The translations under genes were made by a program, and so were the position numbers. Below, piece after piece: positions 8,382 to 14,090 of a DNA stretch of 64,000 bases; within the stretch, counting starts at the first letter, position 1, and each line of letters begins with the position of its first letter. Where the stretch lies: positions 153,249-217,248 of the forward strand of contig JAPKMP010000004.1 of NCBI GenBank assembly GCA_026645935.1. Direction: 5' to 3'. This stretch comes from Candidatus Villigracilaceae bacterium. Its GTDB lineage: Bacteria; Chloroflexota; Anaerolineae; Anaerolineales; Villigracilaceae. The notes under the pieces were generated by a model. The model did no database searches, was not told where the DNA came from, and saw only the letters and a list, made by a program, of their open reading frames with translations.

Positions 8382-8390
8382 ATTATAGCA
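8382..8390 (-). promoter_or_regulatory. Extended -10 promoter of the aspS leader
   Basis: TGCTATAAT on the minus strand, with no clear -35 at 16-18 bp. The predicted start site is about 8375, 3-4 nt before the leader ATG. Confidence 0.65.
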
Positions 8391-8676
8391 TGAGAAGCCG
8401 CAATTGTTCGAGGCAAGTTGCTAAACGCTTTGATTCTCGTCTGCGCGTAGCCAACTTGTCGGAAGAGCTAGTCTGAAGCCGAATCAGCCCAATAGTGAGC
8501 ATTTTTTGGCAGGATTCAAGCAAAGGGAGGATAAATGCAACCAATGGGCTGCCCGGATACAGGTCCGTAATGAGGCGGGGAACTTGATCCATTAATGAGA
8601 TTCCAATACTCATCCGTTATCATGCGTTTTCGCATCATGAATCGAACGGCTGTTTTGCCGAAGTAAGGAGGTTCCA
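8391..8676. other. Intergenic region between the aspS leader and a small membrane-protein gene
   Basis: No gene of usual size is seen. An 11-codon ORF at 8535-8570 (+) has a good Shine-Dalgarno (GGGAGG), but nothing else supports it. A small inverted repeat CATGCG...CGCATG lies at about 8622-8638 before the small gene. Confidence 0.4.
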
Positions 8677-8817
8677 ATGGTTACCACAATATTCATTACC
8701 GGTATCGCTCTTTTCGTATTGTACGGCTTGATTTCATCGACCGAAAAAGTATTGAGCGCCCGCAAGAAATATGTCGTGATCGACGAACGCATAGTGGATC
8801 ATCGTTCGCGGTTGTGA
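8677..8817 (+). CDS. 46-residue single-span membrane protein
   Basis: ATG 8677 is preceded by AAGGAGG five nt upstream, one of the strongest ribosome-binding sites in the window. The product has one hydrophobic segment near the N-terminus (residues 3-20, TTIFITGIALFVLYGLIS) followed by a charged tail rich in Arg, Asp and Lys. A strong intrinsic terminator follows 21 nt after the stop, so this looks like a small monocistronic gene. I recognise no family. Confidence 0.6.
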   Translation: MVTTIFITGIALFVLYGLISSTEKVLSARKKYVVIDERIVDHRSRL

Positions 8818-8838
8818 GGCATGCGTACGTGTATTGAA

Positions 8839-8871
8839 GAGGAGGGCGCCCGACAGGCGCTCTCCTCATTT
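8839..8871 (+). terminator. Intrinsic terminator after the small membrane-protein gene
   Basis: GAGGAG and GCGCC pair with GGCGC and CTCCTC around a CGACA loop; ATTTAAT follows. Confidence 0.85.
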
Positions 8872-9048
8872 AATGGGATGTCTGGAAAGAATTCTTCTAT
8901 TGCATGCAGCATCAGAAAGAATTATTTCAGGTCCTTCGGTGATCCCTTCTGTATAACAATAACAGGTTCGCAGGGAGGCTATTCGAATAATGAGAAAAAC
9001 TGTACGAACAAGCGGTGACCCTCCTCCTGAGCATTCAGCAATTCCCCC

Positions 9049-9057
9049 TGCTATAAT
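9049..9057 (+). promoter_or_regulatory. Extended -10 promoter of the GT4 gene
   Basis: TGCTATAAT ends 9 nt before ATG 9067, so the transcript should start at or a few nt before the start codon (leaderless type). Confidence 0.65.
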
Positions 9058-9066
9058 TTCCCTGAC

Positions 9067-10293
9067 ATGAAGATTTTACTCATCAACCAGGTCTTTGTCT
9101 CACCCGAGGAGCCGGGGCATACCCGTCATTTCGAGATGGGTGAATTCCTCAAAGAACGCGGACACGAACTTATCATCGTCGCCAGCGATCTGAATTATCA
9201 GACAGGGCAACGCACTGTGGAGCGCAGCGGACTATACACCGAGCAGAACTTTGACGGTATCCGCGTTTTGCGTTCATACATGTACCCTGCCATTCATCGC
9301 AGCTATTTCTGGAGGGTGATCGCCTTCTTCAGTTTTATGTTCTCATCCATACTCACCGCCCTGCGCCTCAGAGACGTGGACCTGGTGCTGGGTACCACGC
9401 CCCCGATCTTTCAAGCCGTTTCAGCCTGGGTGGTGGCAGCCTTGCGCCGCAAACCGTTCCTGCTCGAAGTGCGTGACCTGTGGCCCGAGTTCGGCATCAG
9501 CATGGGCGTCCTAAAAAATCCCGTCATCATCGCACTCTCGCGCTGGCTTGAAAACTTTCTCTACAAACGCGCCACGCACATCCTCGTCAACTCACCTGCC
9601 TATCGTGAGTACATGCTTGCCAAAGGCGTGCCCGCCGACAAAGTCACCTACATCCCCTACGGCTCCGACGTGGACATGTTCAACCCCTCCATCGACGGCT
9701 CGTCCATTCGCAAAGAACTCAACCTCGCAGATAAATTCGTAGTCTTGTATGCGGGCGCGTTGGGGCAGGCGAATGATATTGATACCTTGCTGCGTGCGGC
9801 AGAAAGATTGAAGAAAGAAGAAAGAATTAATTTATTATTATTCGGCGACGGCAAAGAAAAAACACGCCTCGAAGCCGAAGCCAGAAACAAAGATCTCACC
9901 AACGTCATCTTCGCGGGCACGCGCCCCAAAAAGGATATGCCCCGCATCGTCGCTTCCGCGGATGCCTGCCTCGCCATCTTGCAGGACATCCCCGCTTTTC
10001 GCACCACCTACCCGAACAAGGTCTTCGACTACATGGCGGCTGGTCGCGCCAGCATCATCGTCATCGACGGCATCACCCGCGAGTTGATCGAGTTGTCGCA
10101 CGGCGGTGTTTACGTCCACCCGGCGGATGATGCCATGCTTGCACAGAAAATTCTCGAACTCTCGCAGAACCCCGCACAGGTCAAAAAGATGGGTGCATCT
10201 GCCCGCGAGTATCTCGTGAAGAATTTAGATCGCAGAGATAAGTTGAACGAAACTTTGGGCTTGCTAAAATCATTAACCACAAAGGAGCACTAA
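9067..10293 (+). CDS. Glycosyltransferase family 4 (WbuB/WcaI-like)
   Basis: This 408-residue enzyme has the GT-B fold of GT4: an N-terminal acceptor domain (MKILLINQVFVSPEEPGHTR, typical of the WbuB-like group) and a C-terminal nucleotide-sugar domain with VVLYAGALGQANDIDTLL (about 222-239), LLFGDGKEK and FRTTYPNKVFDYMAAGR, carrying the glutamate-free variant of the EX7E region. Such enzymes add sugars to lipid-linked or surface glycans in the cytoplasm. The last residues LTTKEH and the stop are encoded by the intergenic repeat starting at 10275. It is followed by an SDR gene, but the repeat separates them. Confidence 0.88.
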   Translation: MKILLINQVFVSPEEPGHTRHFEMGEFLKERGHELIIVASDLNYQTGQRTVERSGLYTEQNFDGIRVLRSYMYPAIHRSYFWRVIAFFSFMFSSILTALRLRDVDLVLGTTPPIFQAVSAWVVAALRRKPFLLEVRDLWPEFGISMGVLKNPVIIALSRWLENFLYKRATHILVNSPAYREYMLAKGVPADKVTYIPYGSDVDMFNPSIDGSSIRKELNLADKFVVLYAGALGQANDIDTLLRAAERLKKEERINLLLFGDGKEKTRLEAEARNKDLTNVIFAGTRPKKDMPRIVASADACLAILQDIPAFRTTYPNKVFDYMAAGRASIIVIDGITRELIELSHGGVYVHPADDAMLAQKILELSQNPAQVKKMGASAREYLVKNLDRRDKLNETLGLLKSLTTKEH

Positions 10294-10342
10294 GGGTCAC
10301 AAAGGTTTTTTCCTTCGTGTTACTTCGTGACCCTTCGTGGTT
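10275..10342. repeat. Inverted repeat (aaccac..aagg / ccttcg..gtggtt)
   Basis: AACCACAAAGGAGCACTAAG faces CTTCGTGACCCTTCGTGGTT across a short T-rich centre. It supplies the last codons of the GT4 gene and fills the gap to the SDR gene. Same family as 4837-4912. Confidence 0.75.
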
Positions 10343-10351
10343 GAATTTTTC

Positions 10352-11215
10352 ATGAAAGTACTCGTCACCGGCGCAACGGGATTCACAGGTTCGCGCGTTG
10401 TTCCCCTTCTCCTCCAAAGCGGATTCCAAGTCCGCGTCTTTGTGCGCCCCACAAGCGACCAGTCGCCTCTTTCCCCGCTGACAGTGGAGTGGGCGACGGG
10501 TGACTTTGCCAACCCTGAAACCTTCACCGCCGCCCTGCGCGGCGTGGATGCGCTTGTCAACATCGCATCACTCGGCTTCGGGCACGCAGAATCAATTCTA
10601 AAGTCCATGAAAGAGGCGGGCGTGAGGCGCGGAATCTTCATCAGCACCACCGCCATCTTCACCCAGTTGAATGCGGGCAGCAAATCCATCCGCCTTGCCG
10701 CCGAAGAAGCCATCCAATCTAGCGGACTGGACTACACCATCCTGCGCCCGACCATGATCTACGGCACTCCGCGTGACCGCAACATGTGGCGCTTGATTCG
10801 TTTATTGAAGATTACGCCCGTTATGCCCATCTTCGGGGACGGTGAGTCTTTGCAACAGCCCATCTTCGTGGACGATGTTGCGCAAGCCGTGCTGCTGGCT
10901 TTGCAAAACGACACGACCATCGGCAGGAGTTACAACATCGCAGGCAAAACCCCGTTGACGTATAACCAGGTGATCGACACGGTTGCGAATGCACTTGGCA
11001 AACGCGTTTGGAAGTTGCACCTGCCTTACATGCCCATCGTCCGCGCCCTGCAATTTACTGAACGGATGAAACTCCGCCTGCCCATCAAAGCCGAGCAAGT
11101 GTTGCGCTTGAACGAGAACAAAGCCTTTTCTTATGAAGAAGCACGGCAAGACTTTGCTTTCAGTCCGCGCAGTTTTGAAGAGGGAATCCGAACCGAGATT
11201 GCCAATATCCAATAG
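10352..11215 (+). CDS. NAD(P)-binding SDR/NmrA-type epimerase-like protein
   Basis: The 287-residue protein begins with the Rossmann motif VTGATGFTGSRV (residues 4-15) and has the atypical SDR layout: ISTTAIF at the Ser/Thr position, then LDYTILRPTMIYG, which includes the Tyr found near the active site of NmrA/NDUFA9-like members. The C-terminal half (FVDDVAQAVL, YNIAGKTPLTYNQV) resembles sugar-nucleotide epimerase relatives. ATG 10352 is chosen because the five upstream codons belong to the repeat. Function may concern sugar or quinone metabolism; the substrate is not known. Confidence 0.85.
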   Translation: MKVLVTGATGFTGSRVVPLLLQSGFQVRVFVRPTSDQSPLSPLTVEWATGDFANPETFTAALRGVDALVNIASLGFGHAESILKSMKEAGVRRGIFISTTAIFTQLNAGSKSIRLAAEEAIQSSGLDYTILRPTMIYGTPRDRNMWRLIRLLKITPVMPIFGDGESLQQPIFVDDVAQAVLLALQNDTTIGRSYNIAGKTPLTYNQVIDTVANALGKRVWKLHLPYMPIVRALQFTERMKLRLPIKAEQVLRLNENKAFSYEEARQDFAFSPRSFEEGIRTEIANIQ

Positions 11216-11260
11216 CCTCCAGCCTTTCGATGGGTGTATGATGAAAGAGTGGAGGCAAAC

Positions 11261-11686
11261 ATGGGCACCTATCAGATCAAGCAAGTCGAAAAGATCGAAG
11301 ACCCGATTTGGGAAGTCATCGGCGGCGGGATCAACTCCTTCAATGAAGAACAAGCCGGGGCGGAAAATGCGAAGCGGATTTGTTTCGTCGTCTACGATGC
11401 AGATGAAAAAATCGCTGGCGGAGTCATCGCCCTCACTTATTGGGACTGGCTCTACATCGACCTAATGTGGCTGCGACCAGACATCCGCCGCAAAGGCTAC
11501 GGCAGCCGCCTGCTGGCGCTCGCCGAAGAGGAAGCCCGCAAGCGCGGCGTAAAACACGCCTACTTGGACACGTTCAGTTTCCAAGCCCCAGAGTTTTACA
11601 AGAAGCAAGGCTATCAAGTGTTTGGGGAACTCAAAGATTTCCCACGCGGACATCAACGTTATTTTTTGACGAAAGAGTTGAGCTAG
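11261..11686 (+). CDS. GNAT-family N-acetyltransferase
   Basis: The 141-residue protein has the acetyl-CoA pyrophosphate loop MWLRPDIRRKGYGSRLL (about residues 68-84), then a helix and YLDTFSFQAPEFYKKQGY, which is the usual GNAT beta-bulge and C-terminal signature. It transfers an acetyl group from acetyl-CoA to an amine that cannot be predicted. ATG 11261 has GGAGG 6 nt upstream; the ATG at 11234 has none. Confidence 0.88.
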   Translation: MGTYQIKQVEKIEDPIWEVIGGGINSFNEEQAGAENAKRICFVVYDADEKIAGGVIALTYWDWLYIDLMWLRPDIRRKGYGSRLLALAEEEARKRGVKHAYLDTFSFQAPEFYKKQGYQVFGELKDFPRGHQRYFLTKELS

Positions 11687-11702
11687 ACTCAAACACTCCA
11701 AG

Positions 11703-11752
11703 TCGCTTAGATTTCATGTCTTTCCTTTGCGTCTCTGCGCCTTTGCGTTAAT
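11703..11752. repeat. tttgcg / cgcaaa intergenic repeat remnant
   Basis: TTTCCTTTGCGTCTCTGCGC followed by ctttgcgttaat matches the right half of the repeat at 44317-44380. Confidence 0.5.
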
Positions 11753-11814
11753 CCTTTTGTCAATTTTGTAGAGTGACAACTCGGATTAAATCCAAAACTT
11801 GACCATCCATATCG

Positions 11815-11820
11815 TATAAT
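11815..11820 (+). promoter_or_regulatory. -10 box, leaderless type
   Basis: TATAAT ends 8 nt before ATG 11829. No -35 at proper spacing. Confidence 0.55.
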
Positions 11821-11828
11821 TTCAGCCT

Positions 11829-12542
11829 ATGAGAGCCTTCACTTGCCCCAACTGCGGAGCCGCGCTTTCTGCGGCTGCCCTAAAAAATGACATTGCCACT
11901 TGCGAATTTTGCGGCACATCCTTTCGCGTGTCCAAAACCGCCACCCCCGAACCAGACATGGGTGACCTGCTCCTCGGCGCGGACTTTGCAAATGAGACTC
12001 TGCCCGGCTGGGAGATCATCCGCGATGGCGAGATTTCATTTCACAAAGGCAATCCCCCCGAGTTGCGCGGATTTTATAAGCCCAAGATCAATTCGTATTA
12101 TGTGTTGATAAGCTCCGGCTTCTTAGATGACTTTGACGCCAGCGTTACCATCAAATTCACCGAAGGCGACGAGAAGTTGATCACGGCTGGATTCTTCCCG
12201 CGCATGACAAATGATGGCGGGTACGCAGTCTACATCTCCCCGTTGGGACAATACAACATCGGCTTCTTTACGAAAGAATCCAACAGCGCTGACCTCAAAT
12301 GGAACATCCTCGTAGATTGGACCTCTCACACCTCCCTCCGCAAAGGCAAAGACGTGACCAACCGCCTGCGCGTCATCATGGACGGCGAAAAAATGCGCGT
12401 GTACCTCAACGGCGTGCTGGCGACTTCGCTCAAAGATAACCGCTACAAAATGGGCAAATTGCACGTCGTTTGTGAACCCAACGGCGAGACGAATTTGGGC
12501 GTCGCCTACTCCGATTTGCAGGTGAGAGAGGTTGTGAGATAG
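11829..12542 (+). CDS. Zinc-ribbon protein with a LamG/concanavalin-like domain
   Basis: The 237-residue protein starts with a zinc ribbon (CPNCG at 6-10 and CEFCG near 28-32), as in double-zinc-ribbon proteins. It continues with a beta-rich domain like DUF1080/laminin-G folds: GFYKPKINSYYVLISSGF, VYISPLGQYNIGFF and RLRVIMDGEKMRVYLNGVL. No signal peptide or membrane segment is seen, so it acts in the cytoplasm. Its last 22 codons and stop are one of three copies of a 68-bp repeat (see 12475, 13222, 13970). Function unknown. Confidence 0.8.
   Translation: MRAFTCPNCGAALSAAALKNDIATCEFCGTSFRVSKTATPEPDMGDLLLGADFANETLPGWEIIRDGEISFHKGNPPELRGFYKPKINSYYVLISSGFLDDFDASVTIKFTEGDEKLITAGFFPRMTNDGGYAVYISPLGQYNIGFFTKESNSADLKWNILVDWTSHTSLRKGKDVTNRLRVIMDGEKMRVYLNGVLATSLKDNRYKMGKLHVVCEPNGETNLGVAYSDLQVREVVR
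12475..12542 (+). repeat. 68-bp direct repeat, copy 1 (gene 3' end)
   Basis: The genuine 3' end of the zinc-ribbon gene, from aacccaacgg to the TAG. Copies 2 and 3 lie 747 and 1495 bp downstream. Confidence 0.95.
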
Positions 12543-12557
12543 ACAAGTTCAACGGTG

Positions 12558-12563
12558 TATAAT
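12558..12563 (+). promoter_or_regulatory. -10 box of the VapBC-like module
   Basis: TATAAT directly after GTG, 18 nt before the ATG at 12582, with GAGGTGA as ribosome-binding site between them. Confidence 0.55.
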
Positions 12564-12581
12564 TGACGCGTGAGGTGATTT

Positions 12582-12812
12582 ATGGTTACACCAACAACAT
12601 CTGATGTCTTAAAAATGCTTCGTCAACTCCCGCCAAATGAGCAGTTACGGATTATTTCGCTTGCCCTGCCTGAAATCGAGAAAAGTTTGGGCAAACAGGT
12701 TCGTGTACGTAAATCCCTGCGCGGATTGTGGATTGGCGCTGGGATTAATTCAAAAGATATTTCCGAGGCGCGCAAGGGGATGATGAACAACTTCCCTCGG
12801 GGTGATATTTAA
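12582..12812 (+). CDS. Antitoxin-like protein paired with a PIN toxin
   Basis: A 76-residue protein in the VapB position. The C-terminus SLRGLWIG...DISEARKGMMNNFPRGDI is the conserved tail of a group of VapC-associated antitoxins that occupy the toxin active site. The N-terminal half (LKMLRQLPPNEQLRIISLAL) is a helical dimerisation-like segment; no AbrB or RHH motif is obvious. Its stop TAA shares one base with the toxin ATG (TAATG), typical for coupled toxin-antitoxin genes. It starts right after repeat copy 1. Confidence 0.8.
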   Translation: MVTPTTSDVLKMLRQLPPNEQLRIISLALPEIEKSLGKQVRVRKSLRGLWIGAGINSKDISEARKGMMNNFPRGDI

Positions 12813-13213
12813 TGACGGATTACGTTGCTGATACGCATGCGCTGATCTGGTATTTGGAAAACAGCCCTCGCCTTGGTTCACAAGCCCGCGCCGCATTTGA
12901 CGCTTGTGACCAAGGCGAGATTTGTATTTATGTGCCGACGATTTGTTTGGTTGAAATCGTTTACTTGATGGAGAAGGGACGCATTTCCCCTGAAATGAAG
13001 TCTATGTTGGAAGCGGAATTGAAATCAGGCGAAAGTGGATTGGTGATAGCTGATCTCGATATGGATGTTGTAGAGCAGATTGCCAATGTTTTACGAGATG
13101 ACATTCCCGACCTGCCAGATCGTGTCATTGCTGCAACTGCGTTGGCATTGAATCTGCCTTTAATTAGTCGAGACAGGAAGATTGTATTGAGCGGGTTAGA
13201 GACAATTTGGTAA
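12812..13213 (+). CDS. vapC: PIN-domain toxin, VapC type
   Basis: The 133-residue protein is a PIN-domain ribonuclease. The acidic residues that bind Mg2+ are visible: Asp7 in YVADTHALIWYL, Glu in CLVEIVYLME (about residue 47), and Asp in DLPDRVIAATAL (about 108), followed by LISRDRKI. VapC toxins cut tRNA or rRNA when free of antitoxin. It is coupled to the preceding antitoxin gene, and repeat copy 2 begins 9 nt after its stop. Confidence 0.9.
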   Translation: MTDYVADTHALIWYLENSPRLGSQARAAFDACDQGEICIYVPTICLVEIVYLMEKGRISPEMKSMLEAELKSGESGLVIADLDMDVVEQIANVLRDDIPDLPDRVIAATALALNLPLISRDRKIVLSGLETIW

Positions 13214-13221
13214 CGTAGTCC

Positions 13222-13289
13222 AACCCAACGGCGAGACGAATCTAGACGTCGCCTACTCAGATTTGCAGGTGAGAGAGGTTGTGAGGTAG
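13222..13289 (+). repeat. 68-bp direct repeat, copy 2
   Basis: Differs from copy 1 at five bases (TTG to CTA, GGC to GAC, TCC to TCA, AGA to AGG). Only one of these codon changes would alter the encoded protein end. It has no open gene in front of it and follows the PIN gene. Confidence 0.95.
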
Positions 13290-13326
13290 CCGAAGCTTCA
13301 GTTTTAGTCTGCAGTTTTCGGGAGGG

Positions 13327-13332
13327 TATAAT
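13327..13332 (+). promoter_or_regulatory. -10 box, leaderless type
   Basis: GGTATAATTCAATTAATGG: TATAAT ends 7 nt before ATG 13340. The promoter at 14078 is almost the same sequence. Confidence 0.6.
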
Positions 13333-13339
13333 TCAATTA

Positions 13340-13675
13340 ATGGAACTTCCAAATAAATCCAAAGCGCAAGTTTCTGTAACGAAAATCGTAAATTATTTGC
13401 TTTCAGAAACTCATCCCTTGGGAAAATCGAAGGCAAGATTTTTTCGTTCTCATGGATTCAAGGATGAAAACGTTGCTGAACTGGCAAGTGGATTTTTATT
13501 GATCGCGAGAAATTCACAAGTGGAACGTTCCGAGTGGTCGTTGTTTGGCGTGAAGTACGTTATTAATGGCGAATTGAGTACACCGAATGGTGATATGATT
13601 CGAGTGAGAACGATTTGGATTATAGAAAACAACTCTGATCTTCCTCGTTTTGTGACGGCGTATCCAGCCGGGTAA
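13340..13675 (+). CDS. DUF6883-type protein
   Basis: The 111-residue protein starts with LPNKSKAQVSVTKIVNYLLS, followed by HPLGKSKARFFRSHGF and RVRTIWIIENNSDLPRFVTAYP. I recognise the family as DUF6883, small proteins commonly encoded directly before a DUF4926 protein, as here (gap 11 nt). A toxin-antitoxin role for the pair is suspected from context only. The gene has its own promoter and lies between repeat copies 2 and 3. Confidence 0.7.
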   Translation: MELPNKSKAQVSVTKIVNYLLSETHPLGKSKARFFRSHGFKDENVAELASGFLLIARNSQVERSEWSLFGVKYVINGELSTPNGDMIRVRTIWIIENNSDLPRFVTAYPAG

Positions 13676-13686
13676 GGAGTAAGAAG

Positions 13687-13911
13687 ATGATAAAAGAATT
13701 AGATATTGTGGTGCTAGCCAAGGATTTGAAAGAATACCACCTTGAACGCGGGGATGTGGGTGCAGTTGTGCATGTATACGAAGACGGCAAAGCCTATGAA
13801 GTTGAATTTGTAACTGGCGAGGGGGAAACCATCACCGTAGCGACACTGCCTATCAGTGATATTCGCCCCATGCAGCGCGCGGATATACTGCATGTTCGAT
13901 CGTACGCGTGA
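13687..13911 (+). CDS. DUF4926-type protein
   Basis: A 74-residue protein with the compact pattern LDIVVLAKDLKEYHLERGDV, GAVVHVYEDGKAYEVEFV, and TLPISDIRPM, which matches DUF4926 (an SH3-like small barrel). A ribosome-binding site (AAGGAG) is located 12 nt upstream. It follows the DUF6883 gene and ends just before a strong terminator. A role as partner or antitoxin is inferred from the pairing. Confidence 0.75.
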   Translation: MIKELDIVVLAKDLKEYHLERGDVGAVVHVYEDGKAYEVEFVTGEGETITVATLPISDIRPMQRADILHVRSYA

Positions 13912-13917
13912 GTAATA

Positions 13918-13952
13918 CAAAACTCGGAGATTTCCAAAATCTCCGAGTTTTG
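13918..13952. terminator. Bidirectional intrinsic terminator
   Basis: CAAAACTCGGAGAT pairs perfectly with ATCTCCGAGTTTTG (14 bp) around a 7-nt loop, with A-rich and T-rich flanks on either side. Confidence 0.85.
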
Positions 13953-13969
13953 TATATGGCAAGTTGCCG

Positions 13970-14037
13970 AACCCAACGGCGAGACGAATTTGGGCGTCGC
14001 CTACTCAGATTTGCAGGTGAGAGAGGTTGTGAGGTAG
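13970..14037 (+). repeat. 68-bp direct repeat, copy 3
   Basis: Differs from copy 1 by only two bases, both synonymous in the frame of the zinc-ribbon gene (TCC to TCA, AGA to AGG). The base before it also matches copy 1 (gaaccc). Confidence 0.95.
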
Positions 14038-14077
14038 TTGAAGATTTTGGTCTCAATACGTGAAGGTTTGGGGAAGG

Positions 14078-14083
14078 TATAAT
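14078..14083 (+). promoter_or_regulatory. -10 box of the restriction-modification gene
   Basis: TATAAT ends 7 nt before ATG 14091 in the context GGTATAATTCAATAAATGG, so the transcript is likely leaderless. Confidence 0.6.
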
Positions 14084-14090
14084 TCAATAA

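Noticed and set aside
8221..8390. T-box riboswitch before aspS
   Set aside because: No T-box consensus or specifier-type stem was found; the Asn/Asp codon run and the 1:2/2:3/3:4 pairing fit a leader-peptide attenuator instead.
8535..8570. 11-codon ORF with good Shine-Dalgarno
   Set aside because: No terminator or alternative stem follows and no composition bias is seen; probably chance.
12475..14037. Integron attC sites for the 68-bp repeats
   Set aside because: ACCCAAC at the start fits RYYYAAC, but the other end (GTTGTGA) does not fit GTTRRRY, and the arms do not pair as in attC. The first copy is a coding gene end.
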